Source: Pseudomonas mandelii (GTDB taxonomy: Bacteria; Pseudomonadota; Gammaproteobacteria; Pseudomonadales; Pseudomonadaceae). Taken from it: 64,000 nucleotides of DNA. The notes under the pieces are model-generated. The model was not told where the DNA came from and made no database searches. It saw nothing but the letters and a program-made list of their open reading frames with translations. The position numbers and the translations under genes were made by a program. Location: positions 372,001-436,000 of the forward strand of contig NZ_RCZA01000001.1 of assembly GCF_006438925.1 (NCBI RefSeq), in the 5' to 3' direction. Every line of letters starts with the position of its first letter. Within the stretch, counting starts at the first letter, position 1. Positions 8,626 to 18,615 of this stretch are shown here, piece after piece.

Positions 8626-8758
8626 CGATTGCCCCCCAAAGGCACATCAACACGATGACAGCAGCGGTTTCCGTTGTAGGTGTAGGCCGTGCAGCAGCGT
8701 CAAGCTTAGAAGGCCGGCATTTTGCGACAACGTGAACCGACACGCAAACGCTGGCGTC

Positions 8759-8773
8759 AACCGACCGTCGGTT
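8759..8773. promoter_or_regulatory. 15-base palindrome upstream of the EVE gene, possible operator
   Basis: AACCGAC-C-GTCGGTT, a perfect palindrome ending just before an AT-rich TTGTCATAAAATTCC segment that could hold the -10 box of the EVE gene. A further AACCGAC half-site lies at 8735-8741. The binding protein is unknown. Confidence 0.4.
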
Positions 8774-8826
8774 TGTCATAAAATTCCCTGACAACTTGCC
8801 CACCCACTTCGCAAGGAGCAAAAACC

Positions 8827-9279
8827 ATGGCTTATTGGCTGATGAAATCCGAGCCCGACGAGCTCTCGATCAAGGGCCTGGAGACGCTTGGCAAAGCGCG
8901 CTGGGACGGGGTTCGCAACTACCAGGCACGTAATTTTCTGCGGGCCATGGCCGTGGGCGACGAGTTTTTCTTCTATCACTCCAGCTGCCCCGAACCGGGG
9001 ATCGCCGGGATCGGAAAGATTGTCGAAGCCGCGTATCCGGACCCGACGGCGCTGGAGCCGGAGAGTCATTACTTCGATCCGAAAGCCACGGCAGAGAAAA
9101 ACGCCTGGAGCGCGATCGATGTCGCGCATGTCGAGACGTTTCCCAACGTGCTTAAGCTGGATTACCTGAAACAGCAGACCGCGCTGGCCGAGATGCCGCT
9201 GGTGCAGAAAGGCTCGCGACTGTCGGTGATGCCGGTGACCGCGGAGCAATGGGCTGCGGTGATTGCGCTCAAGCCATAG
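8827..9279 (+). CDS. EVE domain-containing protein
   Basis: A 150-residue PUA-like EVE protein related to thymocyte nuclear protein 1. Hallmarks are YWLMKSEPDELSI at the N-terminus, WDGVRNYQARNFLRAM near residue 26 and EFFFYHSSC near residue 47. EVE domains form a pocket for modified bases such as 5-methylcytosine in DNA, or modified nucleotides in RNA. The ligand here is unknown. An AAGGAG ribosome site precedes the ATG. It appears to be a single-gene unit followed by a REP. Confidence 0.92.
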   Translation: MAYWLMKSEPDELSIKGLETLGKARWDGVRNYQARNFLRAMAVGDEFFFYHSSCPEPGIAGIGKIVEAAYPDPTALEPESHYFDPKATAEKNAWSAIDVAHVETFPNVLKLDYLKQQTALAEMPLVQKGSRLSVMPVTAEQWAAVIALKP

Positions 9280-9302
9280 ATTTGCGGCGCTTTTCAGAAT
9301 GC

Positions 9303-9398
9303 CATCGCGAGCAAGCTCGCTCCCACATTGGGTTCTGCGTCGGATGCAAAACTTGCAGCCACTGGAGTTCAATTGTGGGAGCGAGCTTGCTCGCGATG
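9303..9398. repeat. REP doublet (GAGCTTGCTCGCGA variant)
   Basis: Perfect 25-base arms (9303-9327, 9374-9398). The core has AGCAAGCTCG in place of the AGCAGGCTCG seen in the other copies. It separates the convergent EVE and FliL-like genes. Confidence 0.88.
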
Positions 9399-9422
9399 AG
9401 GCCGGTTCAGACAACAAAATTC

Positions 9423-9830
9423 TTACTGGATGATCAGGTTGTTGAACAACAGATCCTCAACCACCGGGTTGCCGGTTTCGTCGCTCATGATTTGCTGGGT
9501 CTGCTTAAGGGCTTCCTGACGCAGCTTTTCCTTGGCCTCGACGTTGTTCATCGCTTCAGTGGTCTGCTGGGAAAACAGCGCCACCAGTTGATTACGAATC
9601 AACGGCTCATTGGCTTTCACCAGTTTGGTCGCCTCATCACCGGTCACTCGCAATGCCACATCGGCCTTGTAGACCTTGAGCTTCGGCGTCCCGTCCAGCC
9701 CATAGTTGCCCACGAATGGCGGGCTCAGGGTGATGTAATTAACCTTCGGAGCTGCACCTTCTTTGGCTTCTTCGGCCATCGCTGCCACAGGCAGAGACAG
9801 GGCCAGCAACAACATGATCCACGCTTTCAC
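9423..9830 (-). CDS. FliL-like periplasmic/membrane protein
   Basis: A 135-residue protein with an N-terminal signal or anchor (KAWIMLLLALSLPVAAMAEE). It then resembles the flagellar FliL domain: YITLSPPFVGNYG, a strand region, and a helix with KANEPLIRNQLVALFSQQ. I start it at GTG 9830 because an AAGGAGCG site lies 7 bases upstream; longer readings lack one. It is not beside flagellar genes, so a role at the motor is doubtful. Such stand-alone FliL-like proteins are common in pseudomonads and uncharacterised. Confidence 0.8.
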   Translation of the reverse strand: MKAWIMLLLALSLPVAAMAEEAKEGAAPKVNYITLSPPFVGNYGLDGTPKLKVYKADVALRVTGDEATKLVKANEPLIRNQLVALFSQQTTEAMNNVEAKEKLRQEALKQTQQIMSDETGNPVVEDLLFNNLIIQ

Positions 9831-9980
9831 AATTCGCTCCTTATCCGGTTTGCGGCCTAGCATAACGACCCGCCGCTCAAGCACAAGCTTATGGCTGACT
9901 ATCAGGGCCGGGCATGCTCGTTGACCCATCGACTCACACACCTACACTTATCGGCCATCACTCCCAAAGGAATAGCCCTG

Positions 9981-10958
9981 ATGAAAGCCGTGCTGTGCAA
10001 AGCCTTCGGCCCTGCCGAATCGCTGGTGCTGGAAGACGTCGCCAGTCCTGTCGCGAAGAAGAATGAAATCCTGCTGGACGTGCACGCCGCCGGGGTGAAT
10101 TTCCCGGACACGCTGATCATCGAGGGCAAATATCAGTTCAAGCCGCCCTTCCCGTTTTCCCCGGGCGGCGAAGCGGCTGGCGTGGTCAGCGAAGTAGGCG
10201 AAAAGGTTAGCCACCTCAAGGTCGGCGACCGCGTCATGGCGCTGACCGGCTGGGGCAGTTTCGCTGAACAGGTCGCGGTGCCGGGCTACAACGTGCTGTC
10301 CATCCCGCCATCGATGGACTTCAACACCGCCGCCGCGTTCAGCATGACTTACGGCACTTCGATGCACGCGCTCAAGCAACGGGGCAACCTGCAACCGGGT
10401 GAAACCTTGCTGGTACTCGGTGCTTCCGGCGGTGTCGGTCTGGCCGCCGTGGAAATCGGCAAAGCCATGGGCGCCCGCGTGATCGCCGCCGCCAGCAGCG
10501 CCGAAAAACTCGCGGTGGCCAAGGCTGCCGGCGCCGATGAGCTGATCAATTACAGCGAAACCAGTCTCAAGGACGAAATCAAGCGCCTGACCGATGGCCA
10601 GGGCGCCGACGTGATCTACGATCCGGTGGGCGGCGACCTGTTCGACCAGGCCATCCGCGCCATTGCGTGGAACGGCCGCCTGCTGGTGGTCGGCTTCGCC
10701 AGCGGACGCATCCCCGAACTCCCCGTGAACCTCGCGCTGCTCAAAGGCGCAGCGGTGGTCGGCGTGTTTTGGGGCTCGTTTGCCCAGCGCCAGCCTCAAG
10801 ACAACGCGGCGAACTTCCAGCAATTGTTTGGCTGGTTTGCCGAGGGCAAGTTGAAGCCGCTGGTGTCGCAGGTGTATCCACTGAGCAATGCGGCGCAGGC
10901 GATCAATGATCTTGGCCAGCGCAAAGCGGTTGGGAAAGTGGTGGTTCAGGTTCGCTGA
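9981..10958 (+). CDS. NADPH:quinone oxidoreductase family protein (zinc-free MDR)
   Basis: A 325-residue medium-chain dehydrogenase/reductase. The GroES-like N-terminal domain contains AAGVNFPDTLIIEGKY. The nucleotide-binding motif LGASGGVGLAAVEIGKAMGA lies near residues 146-165. Cysteines for structural zinc are absent, placing it with the quinone oxidoreductase/zeta-crystallin group. The ATG at 9981 has an AAAGGA site upstream. The usual substrate would be quinones or enals with NADPH; the physiological one is unknown. Confidence 0.88.
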   Translation: MKAVLCKAFGPAESLVLEDVASPVAKKNEILLDVHAAGVNFPDTLIIEGKYQFKPPFPFSPGGEAAGVVSEVGEKVSHLKVGDRVMALTGWGSFAEQVAVPGYNVLSIPPSMDFNTAAAFSMTYGTSMHALKQRGNLQPGETLLVLGASGGVGLAAVEIGKAMGARVIAAASSAEKLAVAKAAGADELINYSETSLKDEIKRLTDGQGADVIYDPVGGDLFDQAIRAIAWNGRLLVVGFASGRIPELPVNLALLKGAAVVGVFWGSFAQRQPQDNAANFQQLFGWFAEGKLKPLVSQVYPLSNAAQAINDLGQRKAVGKVVVQVR

Positions 10959-10962
10959 GCCC

Positions 10963-11008
10963 AATAAAGCGGTCTGGACTTCAAATGAAGTTGTTCAGAC
11001 CGCTTATT
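10963..11008 (+). terminator. Stem-loop after the quinone oxidoreductase gene
   Basis: AATAAAGCGGTCTG (10963-10976) pairs with CAGACCGCTTATT (10996-11008) around a 19-base loop that holds a further short hairpin. No long U-run follows, so termination is likely but perhaps inefficient. Confidence 0.55.
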
Positions 11009-11122
11009 TCCCATTCAAACGAAGGACATTTCCCAAAGCCTCGTCCTACCCTGTACTGAAATGCGGCATGTAGACCTGTAAGTAATGTTTCCCACAACGC
11101 CCTACATTTATACCTGAGCGAC

Positions 11123-11140
11123 ATGTTCATAAAAGAACAT
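11123..11140. promoter_or_regulatory. GlpR-like operator 1 upstream of glpT
   Basis: ATGTTCATAAAAGAACAT matches the E. coli GlpR operator pattern ATGTTCGATAACGAACAT at 14 of 18 positions, with perfect outer half-sites ATGTTC and GAACAT. GlpR represses glycerol-3-phosphate genes and is released by glycerol-3-phosphate. Confidence 0.7.
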
Positions 11141-11185
11141 TCAATCTTCAGCATTTCCGCTATTTGGCCGATGCGAACCGGTGCT

Positions 11186-11203
11186 ATTTTCGGTAACGAA
11201 ACT
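11186..11203. promoter_or_regulatory. GlpR-like operator 2 upstream of glpT
   Basis: ATTTTCGGTAACGAAACT also matches the GlpR operator pattern at 14 of 18 positions, here with a perfect TTCG..TAACGAA centre. Its centre is 63 bases from that of operator 1, about six helical turns, and 55 bases before the glpT start. Confidence 0.6.
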
Positions 11204-11249
11204 GTAACATTCGCATCCGCAGTCAAAACAAGAAATCTGGAGCTTTTGA

Positions 11250-12599
11250 ATGTTTGCTTTCTTTCGTCCTGCCGCACATCAGGCTCCATTGCCTGAAGAA
11301 AAAATAGACAGCACCTACCGACGCCTTCGCTGGCAGATCTTCGCCGGGATTTTCTTTGGCTATGCGGGGTATTACCTGCTGCGCAAGAACTTCTCCCTGG
11401 CCATGCCGTACCTGATCGACGAGGGTTACACCCGTGGTCAGCTGGGTTTGGCGATGTCGGCGATCGCGATTGCCTACGGCCTGTCGAAGTTCCTCATGGG
11501 ACTGGTGTCCGACCGCTCCAACCCGCGTTACTTCCTGCCCTTCGGCCTGCTGGTTTCGGCCGGGGTGATGTTCATTTTCGGTTTCGCGCCCTGGGCTACG
11601 TCCAGCGTCACCATGATGTTCATCCTGCTCTTCATTAACGGCTGGGCTCAGGGCATGGGCTGGCCACCGAGCGGCCGGACCATGGTGCACTGGTGGTCGC
11701 AGAAGGAACGCGGCGGCGTGGTGTCCGTGTGGAACGTGGCGCACAACGTCGGCGGCGGTTTGATCGGTCCGCTGTTCTTGCTCGGCATGGGCTTGTTCAA
11801 TGACTGGCACGCTGCGTTCTACGTACCGGCAGTGGTCGCTCTGGCGGTGGCGGTGTTTGCCTTCATGACCATGCGCGACACCCCGCAATCGGTCGGCCTG
11901 CCGCCGATCGAGAAGTACAAGAACGACTATCCCGAAGGTTACGACGCCAGCCACGAAGACGAATTCGGCGCCAAGGAAATCTTCGTCAAGTACGTGCTGC
12001 GCAACAAAATGCTCTGGTACATCGCCATGGCCAACGTCTTCGTCTACCTGCTGCGCTATGGCGTACTGGACTGGGCACCGACCTATTTGAAAGAAGCCAA
12101 AGGTTTCAACGTGGATAAAACCTCGTGGGCGTACTTCTTCTACGAATGGGCCGGGATCCCGGGCACGCTGCTGTGCGGCTGGATGTCGGACAAGATCTTC
12201 CGTGGCAACCGTGGCCTGACCGGCATGGTGTTCATGGCATTGGTGACTATTGCGACCTTGGTGTACTGGCTCAACCCGGCCGGCAACCCGACAGTCGACA
12301 TGATCGCGCTCGTCTCGATCGGCTTCCTGATTTACGGCCCGGTGATGCTGATCGGCCTGCAAGCGCTGGAACTGGCTCCGAAGAAAGCCGCCGGTACGGC
12401 AGCGGGCTTCACGGGTCTGTTCGGTTATCTGGGTGGTTCGGTCGCGGCCAGTGCAGCGATGGGCTACACCGTGGACCACTTCGGCTGGGACGGCGGTTTC
12501 GTGCTGCTGATCGGCGCATGCTTACTGGCGATGGCCTTCCTGGCGCCGACGCTGTGGCACAAACAAGTCGCCAGTCAGAGCCGCGAAGCAATCGCCTGA
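11250..12599 (+). CDS. glpT: Glycerol-3-phosphate transporter GlpT (MFS antiporter)
   Basis: A 449-residue organophosphate:phosphate antiporter of the major facilitator superfamily with twelve predicted membrane helices. The N-terminal [20 protein letters not shown] and the [13 protein letters not shown] loop after helix 2 fit GlpT/UhpT. The [20 protein letters not shown] segment is the family signature. It imports glycerol-3-phosphate in exchange for phosphate and is the usual entry route for fosfomycin. Two GlpR-like operators upstream support GlpT over UhpT. Its last 25 bases overlap the convergent ChaC gene. Confidence 0.93.
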   Translation: MFAFFRPAAHQAPLPEEKIDSTYRRLRWQIFAGIFFGYAGYYLLRKNFSLAMPYLIDEGYTRGQLGLAMSAIAIAYGLSKFLMGLVSDRSNPRYFLPFGLLVSAGVMFIFGFAPWATSSVTMMFILLFINGWAQGMGWPPSGRTMVHWWSQKERGGVVSVWNVAHNVGGGLIGPLFLLGMGLFNDWHAAFYVPAVVALAVAVFAFMTMRDTPQSVGLPPIEKYKNDYPEGYDASHEDEFGAKEIFVKYVLRNKMLWYIAMANVFVYLLRYGVLDWAPTYLKEAKGFNVDKTSWAYFFYEWAGIPGTLLCGWMSDKIFRGNRGLTGMVFMALVTIATLVYWLNPAGNPTVDMIALVSIGFLIYGPVMLIGLQALELAPKKAAGTAAGFTGLFGYLGGSVAASAAMGYTVDHFGWDGGFVLLIGACLLAMAFLAPTLWHKQVASQSREAIA

Positions 12600-13243
12600 T
12601 CGGCCTTTGATTTGCAGCGCTTGAGCCGCGCCTCCAGATTCCGGTCTGGCATGGCGTGGCTACGCAGGGCGTGGGCGGTCTGCTCGACATAATCGCGAGT
12701 AGTGCCGTAACGCCCGCAAGCGTTTTCGAAAACGTGGCTCAGCACGTGATCCGGCAAGTTGCCCGCATAGCTGGGCAGATGCCGCTCCAATACAAACCCC
12801 AACGCCTGAACCTGACTTCCGTCTTCAAGACGGCAGTTGAGCCAGTGTGGGCGATAGGACGGGAATGGCATTTCGCGCTGCCAAAGTGCGTAAAGAGAGG
12901 CTTCAAGTTGTTCTTCAGGCAAGCGATAGGCGAAGCCGCTGCAAGAACCACCGCGATCCAGGCCGAATACCAGCCCAGGCACTTCGGGTGTGCCGCGATG
13001 TTCGTGGGACCATAAATACAAACCGCGATGGTAGCCATGCACACGACCACGCACTCGCTCCACCGCTGCGCATTCGGGACGCCAGATCAGCGAGCCGTAA
13101 GCGAACAGCCACACCGGCCCGCCCTTGTGGCGCGCCATCGTCGACTGCATCGAGCTGAGCAATTGTTCGTGCGTGAGCTGCGGCCCCAGATCGAGCCGCG
13201 GAGGGTAAGCCAGATTCAAAAAAGCAGATTCAATGGCACTCAT
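12575..13243 (-). CDS. ChaC-family gamma-glutamylcyclotransferase
   Basis: A 222-residue cytosolic enzyme likely to cleave glutathione to 5-oxoproline and Cys-Gly. The substrate-binding motif [14 protein letters not shown] lies near residue 45. The catalytic glutamate is in the [11 protein letters not shown] segment, and [12 protein letters not shown] and [16 protein letters not shown] follow. I favour ATG 13243; an in-frame ATG at 13267 also exists and neither has a good ribosome site. The 3' end overlaps glpT by 25 bases on the opposite strand. Confidence 0.88.
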   Translation of the reverse strand: MSAIESAFLNLAYPPRLDLGPQLTHEQLLSSMQSTMARHKGGPVWLFAYGSLIWRPECAAVERVRGRVHGYHRGLYLWSHEHRGTPEVPGLVFGLDRGGSCSGFAYRLPEEQLEASLYALWQREMPFPSYRPHWLNCRLEDGSQVQALGFVLERHLPSYAGNLPDHVLSHVFENACGRYGTTRDYVEQTAHALRSHAMPDRNLEARLKRCKSKADQAIASRL

Positions 13244-13267
13244 GGCGATGAAATTTCGGCCCTGCAA

Positions 13268-13593
13268 TCATTACAAAATATAAGCAACATTCACGTCATA
13301 GAACATATAGCAGTAATACTAAAACGAAAAGTGCTAAGAGACAGTCAACCTTCCGGAGCCGCCATAAGCCATCAAATGCCGAAGCTGAAGGCCTGCCCAT
13401 ATACCCTAATACCATTTAGAAAAACTCTTAAATACCAGAATGAAATATACATAAGCATTCGCGCGTCTAGGATAAAGACCACTTAGGAGAAACTTCCTAC
13501 ACATCGTTCAGCTTTTCCATCTGCCCGTTGCGGTATGTATTGCGTATAACGACCACCCCAGGCGCAAGCCAAACTGCCTTACAGGCCTGAACA
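13268..13593. other. AT-rich intergenic stretch, no gene found
   Basis: About 326 bases with visibly lower GC than the neighbours, rich in runs such as TTACAAAATATAAGC and GAAATATACATAAGC. I see no convincing ORF, RNA or terminator. It contains a spaced palindrome at 13484-13499 and presumably the promoters of the ChaC and PagP-like genes. Confidence 0.6.
13484..13499. promoter_or_regulatory. Palindrome TAGGA-N6-TCCTA, possible operator of the PagP-like gene
   Basis: TAGGAGAAACTTCCTA lies about 95 bases before the PagP-like start. The symmetry and spacing fit a dimeric regulator of the NarL/LuxR type, but no specific protein can be named. Confidence 0.35.
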
Positions 13594-14070
13594 ATGAAAA
13601 AACCATGGATTTACGGACTACTTCTGGTGCTCATGGCGCGGCTTTCGCTGGCAGAAGATACCGCCGGGAAAGACACGGGCTCCTGGTATTTGCAGGCCAG
13701 CGTCTACACCAAACACTACTCCGACGACTCCGATCACAATAACAATCAGGACCTCATCGGCCTTGAGCGTGAGCAAGCGTCCGGCTGGTTGTTTGGCGGC
13801 GCAACTTTTCGTAACTCGTTCAGCCAGCGTTCATATTATGCGTATGCGGGCAAACGCTACGAGAGCGCCGACTATCCCGTGTACATCAAATTGAGTGGTG
13901 GTTTGCTACAAGGTTACAGCGGCAAGTCCAAGGACAAGATCCCCCTGAATCACTTCGGCGTCGCGCCGGTGATCATTCCTTCAATCGGTGCACACTACGG
14001 ACCGGTTGCAGCCGAGCTGGTGTTGCTCGGCTTCAATGCCGTCATGGTGACGACTGGGGTGCGCTTCTAG
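13594..14070 (+). CDS. PagP-like outer-membrane beta-barrel protein
   Basis: A 158-residue secreted protein with a signal peptide (KKPWIYGLLLVLMARLSLA, cleavage near residue 21), alternating beta-strand pattern and a terminal Phe (TTGVRF). It aligns with PagP features: a histidine in the first strand (VYTKHY), FRNSFSQ where E. coli PagP has FKDSW, and PVIIPSIGAHYGPV where PagP has LPLASVGYGPV. The catalytic His and Ser positions are kept but the Asp is Asn. Lipid A palmitoyl transfer is therefore plausible, not certain. Some annotations near glpT may call such genes glycerol-3-phosphate transporters, which the sequence does not support. Confidence 0.65.
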   Translation: MKKPWIYGLLLVLMARLSLAEDTAGKDTGSWYLQASVYTKHYSDDSDHNNNQDLIGLEREQASGWLFGGATFRNSFSQRSYYAYAGKRYESADYPVYIKLSGGLLQGYSGKSKDKIPLNHFGVAPVIIPSIGAHYGPVAAELVLLGFNAVMVTTGVRF

Positions 14071-14084
14071 AACGGCTCGCCCAC

Positions 14085-15053
14085 CTAGGATCGCGGGGCG
14101 TAAGCAAATACATCGGCGCGCATTTGATGGGCGTCCATCCCGGCTTCGACCAAAGCATCCAGTGTGCCGTAGACCATGGCCGGAGAGCCGCTGGCGTAGA
14201 CATGCAAGGATTTCAGATCCGGAAAGTCCTCACACACCGCTTCGTGCAACATGCCGCAACGTCCCTGCCAGCCACATGAATCGCTGACGATTTTATGCAG
14301 GAACAGATTGGGCAGCTTGAGCCATTCATCCCAATGTTCGACCTCATAAAAGTCCTCGGGACGACGCACGCCCCAATACAGATGCACTGGATGTTTGAAG
14401 CCCGTGGCACGGCAATGTTCGATCAGGCTATGAATCTGGCCCATGCCGGTGCCCGCAGCGATGAGCACCAATGGCCCATCGGGCAATTCCGCCAAATGTG
14501 TATCGCCGAACGGCATTTCGATCCGAACCATGGGGTTGCGTTGCAACTGGTCGATCAGGCTCAGCGCACTGCTTTCGCGCGCCAGTACATGAATTTCCAG
14601 ATCACGCCCGCCATGCGGTGCCGAAGCCAGGGAGAACGCGGATTTCTCACCATTCTCGCGCTCGATCATCAAGTACTGACCGGCGTGATAACGCGGCGGC
14701 TTGCCGGCCGGCGCTCGCAGACGCACACGCCAGGTATCGCCGCCGACGTCCCTGCATTCAATGACCTGACACGACAAGCTGCGCACCGGTAATTCTCCCA
14801 GCGCGAGCACGCCATCCCACAGCACGATGCAGTCTTCCAGCGGCTCTGCAATGCAAGTGTAGAACTCGCCATGGTCGCGCACACCGCCTTCCTGTTCGAC
14901 CCGCCCTTCCACCAGCAGTGCGGCGCACACGTGGCAATTGCCGTTTCGACAGCTTTGCGGGCATTCGTAGCCCAAACGCCGCGCGCCATCGAGAATCCGC
15001 TCGCCGGGCAGAATCTGTAGCACTGCTCCGGAGGGCTGCAAGGTTACACGCAT
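14085..15053 (-). CDS. Ferredoxin-fused NAD(P)H reductase (AscD/flavin reductase-like) beside ubiD
   Basis: A 322-residue electron-transfer flavoprotein. A plant-type [2Fe-2S] ferredoxin domain has ligands C35, C40, C43 and C67. An FAD-binding barrel with YLMIERENGEKSAFSLASAP comes next, then an NAD(P)-binding domain with LIAAGTGMGQIHSLIEH and a C-terminal VYASGSPAMVYG. It resembles CDP-6-deoxy-glucoseen reductase and related reductases. The ATG at 15053 overlaps the ubiD stop (TGATG), so the two are coupled. Providing electrons or reduced flavin for UbiD/UbiX chemistry is an inference, parallel to the E. coli ubiD-fre pair. Confidence 0.85.
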   Translation of the reverse strand: MRVTLQPSGAVLQILPGERILDGARRLGYECPQSCRNGNCHVCAALLVEGRVEQEGGVRDHGEFYTCIAEPLEDCIVLWDGVLALGELPVRSLSCQVIECRDVGGDTWRVRLRAPAGKPPRYHAGQYLMIERENGEKSAFSLASAPHGGRDLEIHVLARESSALSLIDQLQRNPMVRIEMPFGDTHLAELPDGPLVLIAAGTGMGQIHSLIEHCRATGFKHPVHLYWGVRRPEDFYEVEHWDEWLKLPNLFLHKIVSDSCGWQGRCGMLHEAVCEDFPDLKSLHVYASGSPAMVYGTLDALVEAGMDAHQMRADVFAYAPRS

Positions 15054-16519
15054 CAATCTATTCCTAACTGATTCCAGATGGCATCGATCCGCTGGGTAAC
15101 GGCTTCGTCCTTGACGATCACCCGGCCCCACTCGCGAGTGGTTTCGCCCGGCCATTTATGCGTGGCATCGAGCCCCATCTTCGAACCCAGGCCGGAAACC
15201 GGCGAGGCGAAGTCCAGGTAATCGATCGGCGTGTTGTCGATCATCACCGTGTCGCGCTTGGGGTCCATGCGCGTGGTGATGGCCCAGATCACGTCGTTCC
15301 AGTCGCGTGCGTTGATATCGTCATCACAGACGATAACGAACTTGGTGTACATGAACTGTCGCAAAAACGACCAGACACCCAGCATTACCCGCTTGGCATG
15401 GCCGGGATACGACTTCTTCATGGTCACGATGGCCATGCGGTACGAGCAGCCTTCGGGCGGCAGGTAGAAGTCGGTGATCTCCGGGAACTGCTTTTGCAGG
15501 ATCGGCACGAACACTTCGTTCAGCGCCACACCAAGAATAGCCGGCTCATCCGGTGGGCGGCCGGTGTAGGTGCTGTGGTAAATCGGTTTGATGCGGTGGG
15601 TGATACGCTCGACGGTGAACACCGGGAAGCTGTCGACTTCGTTGTAGTAGCCGGTGTGGTCGCCGTACGGGCCTTCATCAGCCATTTCGCCCGGATGGAT
15701 CACGCCTTCGAGGATGATCTCGGCGGTGGCCGGCACTTGCAGGTCGTTGCCTCGGCACTTCACCAGTTCGGTGCGGTTGCCGCGCAGCAGACCGGCGAAG
15801 GCATATTCGGAGAGGCTGTCCGGCACCGGCGTCACGGCACCGAGAATCGTCGCCGGGTCAGCGCCCAACGCCACGGACACCGGGAACGGCTGGCCCGGAT
15901 GCTTCTCGCACCACTCGCGATAATCCAGCGCGCCGCCACGGTGGCTCAGCCAACGCATGATGACCTTGTTGCGGCCAATCACTTGCTGACGATAGATGCC
16001 GAGGTTCTGGCGATCCTTGTTCGGGCCTTTGGTGACGGTCAGACCCCAGGTGATCAGCGGGCCAACGTCACCGGGCCAGCAGGTCTGCACCGGCAGCATC
16101 GCGAGATCGACGTCGTCGCCTTCGATGACCACTTCCTGGCACACCGCGTCTTTGACGACTTTCGGCGCCATGGCGATGATCTTGCGGAAGATCGGCAGCT
16201 TGGACCAGGCATCTTTCAGGCCTTTCGGTGGCTCGGGTTCCTTGAGGAACGCCAGCAGTTTGCCGATCTCGCGCAATTCGCTGACCGCTTCTGCACCCAT
16301 GCCCAGCGCCACGCGCTCAGGGGTGCCGAACAGGTTGCCGAGCACAGGGATGTCATAACCCGTGGGCTTTTCGAAAAGCAGGGCCGGACCTTTGGCACGC
16401 AAGGTGCGGTCGCAGACCTCGGTCATTTCGAGCACTGGGGACACCGGAACCTGGATGCGCTTGAGTTCGCCGCGCTTTTCCAGGCCGCTGATAAAGTCGC
16501 GCAAGTCGCGATACTGCAT
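15053..16519 (-). CDS. ubiD: 4-hydroxy-3-polyprenylbenzoate decarboxylase UbiD
   Basis: A 488-residue prenylated-FMN-dependent decarboxylase of ubiquinone synthesis. Motifs include [17 protein letters not shown] at the N-terminus, [19 protein letters not shown], and the [14 protein letters not shown] segment whose Glu and Asp residues belong to the active-site network. It also has the C-terminal [14 protein letters not shown] and [13 protein letters not shown]. Length matches the family. It needs prFMN from UbiX, which is not in this window. The reductase gene starts within its stop codon. Confidence 0.96.
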   Translation of the reverse strand: MQYRDLRDFISGLEKRGELKRIQVPVSPVLEMTEVCDRTLRAKGPALLFEKPTGYDIPVLGNLFGTPERVALGMGAEAVSELREIGKLLAFLKEPEPPKGLKDAWSKLPIFRKIIAMAPKVVKDAVCQEVVIEGDDVDLAMLPVQTCWPGDVGPLITWGLTVTKGPNKDRQNLGIYRQQVIGRNKVIMRWLSHRGGALDYREWCEKHPGQPFPVSVALGADPATILGAVTPVPDSLSEYAFAGLLRGNRTELVKCRGNDLQVPATAEIILEGVIHPGEMADEGPYGDHTGYYNEVDSFPVFTVERITHRIKPIYHSTYTGRPPDEPAILGVALNEVFVPILQKQFPEITDFYLPPEGCSYRMAIVTMKKSYPGHAKRVMLGVWSFLRQFMYTKFVIVCDDDINARDWNDVIWAITTRMDPKRDTVMIDNTPIDYLDFASPVSGLGSKMGLDATHKWPGETTREWGRVIVKDEAVTQRIDAIWNQLGID

Positions 16520-16620
16520 GCGTGAGCCTCGTGTTGGCCGTGCCGTTCGGGGGTGGCAGTTTAGCGCCGAACCCCTCTATTCAGAACCACGAACTGCCGG
16601 TTCATCAAAAATCAGATAGC

Positions 16621-16646
16621 AAAAAGCCGGGTTTCCCCGGCTTTTT
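16621..16646 (-). terminator. Rho-independent terminator after rho
   Basis: AAAAAGCCGGG and CCCGGCTTTTT (16621-16631, 16636-16646) around a TTTC loop, symmetric enough to work on both strands. It lies 12 bases past the rho stop. Confidence 0.85.
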
Positions 16647-16658
16647 GGCCTGTTCGAC

Positions 16659-17918
<1,260 letters not shown>

Positions 17919-18116
17919 ATAGGAATGACGTAATCATTTATGGAGGGGGGGAAATTAAGCTTTTGGCTTAATGAGGCCGCGCCGCAGAGAAGGCGACAGG
18001 ATCGCGTACTTATTCGAAAAGGAGTGCGTCGGCGACGGCTAGCAGGGGGCAGTGGAGAAACCAGTGCGGGGCCGAATGTACCACCTGAGTTTCGGAGCGT
18101 CTAGCCCTGAATAACG

Positions 18117-18146
18117 AAAAGGCCCCGCAATGTGCGGGGCCTTTTT
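18117..18146 (-). terminator. Terminator of trxA
   Basis: AAAAGGCCCCGCA at 18117-18129 and TGCGGGGCCTTTTT at 18133-18146 with loop ATG; strong GC stem with U-runs for both strands, 20 bases beyond the trxA stop. Confidence 0.9.
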
Positions 18147-18165
18147 GATGACGCTTGAACGACGC

Positions 18166-18495
18166 TTAGATGTTGGCGTCGAGGAAGGCAGCCAGTTGCG
18201 ACTTCGACAGCGCGCCAACCTTGGTTGCTTCAACGTTGCCGTTCTTGAACAGCATCAGAGTCGGGATACCACGCACGCCGTGCTTGGCCGGGGTTTCCTG
18301 ATTTTCGTCGATGTTCAGTTTGGCAACGGTCAGCTTGCCTTTGTAGGTTTCAGCAATTTCGTCCAGAACAGGAGCGATCATTTTGCAAGGGCCGCACCAT
18401 TCAGCCCAGTAGTCGACCAGTACAGCGCCTTCGGCCTTGAGGACGTCGACGTCGAAGCTAGCGTCGGTGACGTGTTTAATAAGATCGCTGCTCAT
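18166..18495 (-). CDS. trxA: Thioredoxin 1
   Basis: A 109-residue cytosolic disulfide reductase with the active-site WCGPC at residues 33-37 and the cis-proline in [12 protein letters not shown]. It is the electron donor for ribonucleotide reductase, PAPS reductase and methionine sulfoxide reductase, and is itself reduced by thioredoxin reductase. It is transcribed alone, with a strong terminator downstream and its own promoter. Confidence 0.98.
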   Translation of the reverse strand: MSSDLIKHVTDASFDVDVLKAEGAVLVDYWAEWCGPCKMIAPVLDEIAETYKGKLTVAKLNIDENQETPAKHGVRGIPTLMLFKNGNVEATKVGALSKSQLAAFLDANI

Positions 18496-18531
18496 GGAAG
18501 TCTCCAGGTTGTAAGCAAAAAAACGTGGCCC

Positions 18532-18560
18532 ATCATAGCTGCCCTTCCCTCGTTCAGGAA
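18532..18560 (-). promoter_or_regulatory. Putative sigma70 promoter of trxA
   Basis: On the minus strand TATGAT (18532-18537) lies 17 bases after TTCCTG (18555-18560), about 37 bases before the trxA ATG. The -10 is good and the -35 weak. Confidence 0.45.
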
Positions 18561-18615
18561 GGTGCAGATGATTGAGTCTCGCTATGGTGCCGCATGAGTT
18601 TGGGTATAGCCCAAG

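Noticed and set aside
10963..11249. A small RNA in the glpT upstream region
   Set aside because: The stem-loop fits the end of the oxidoreductase transcript and no promoter or terminator pair is seen.
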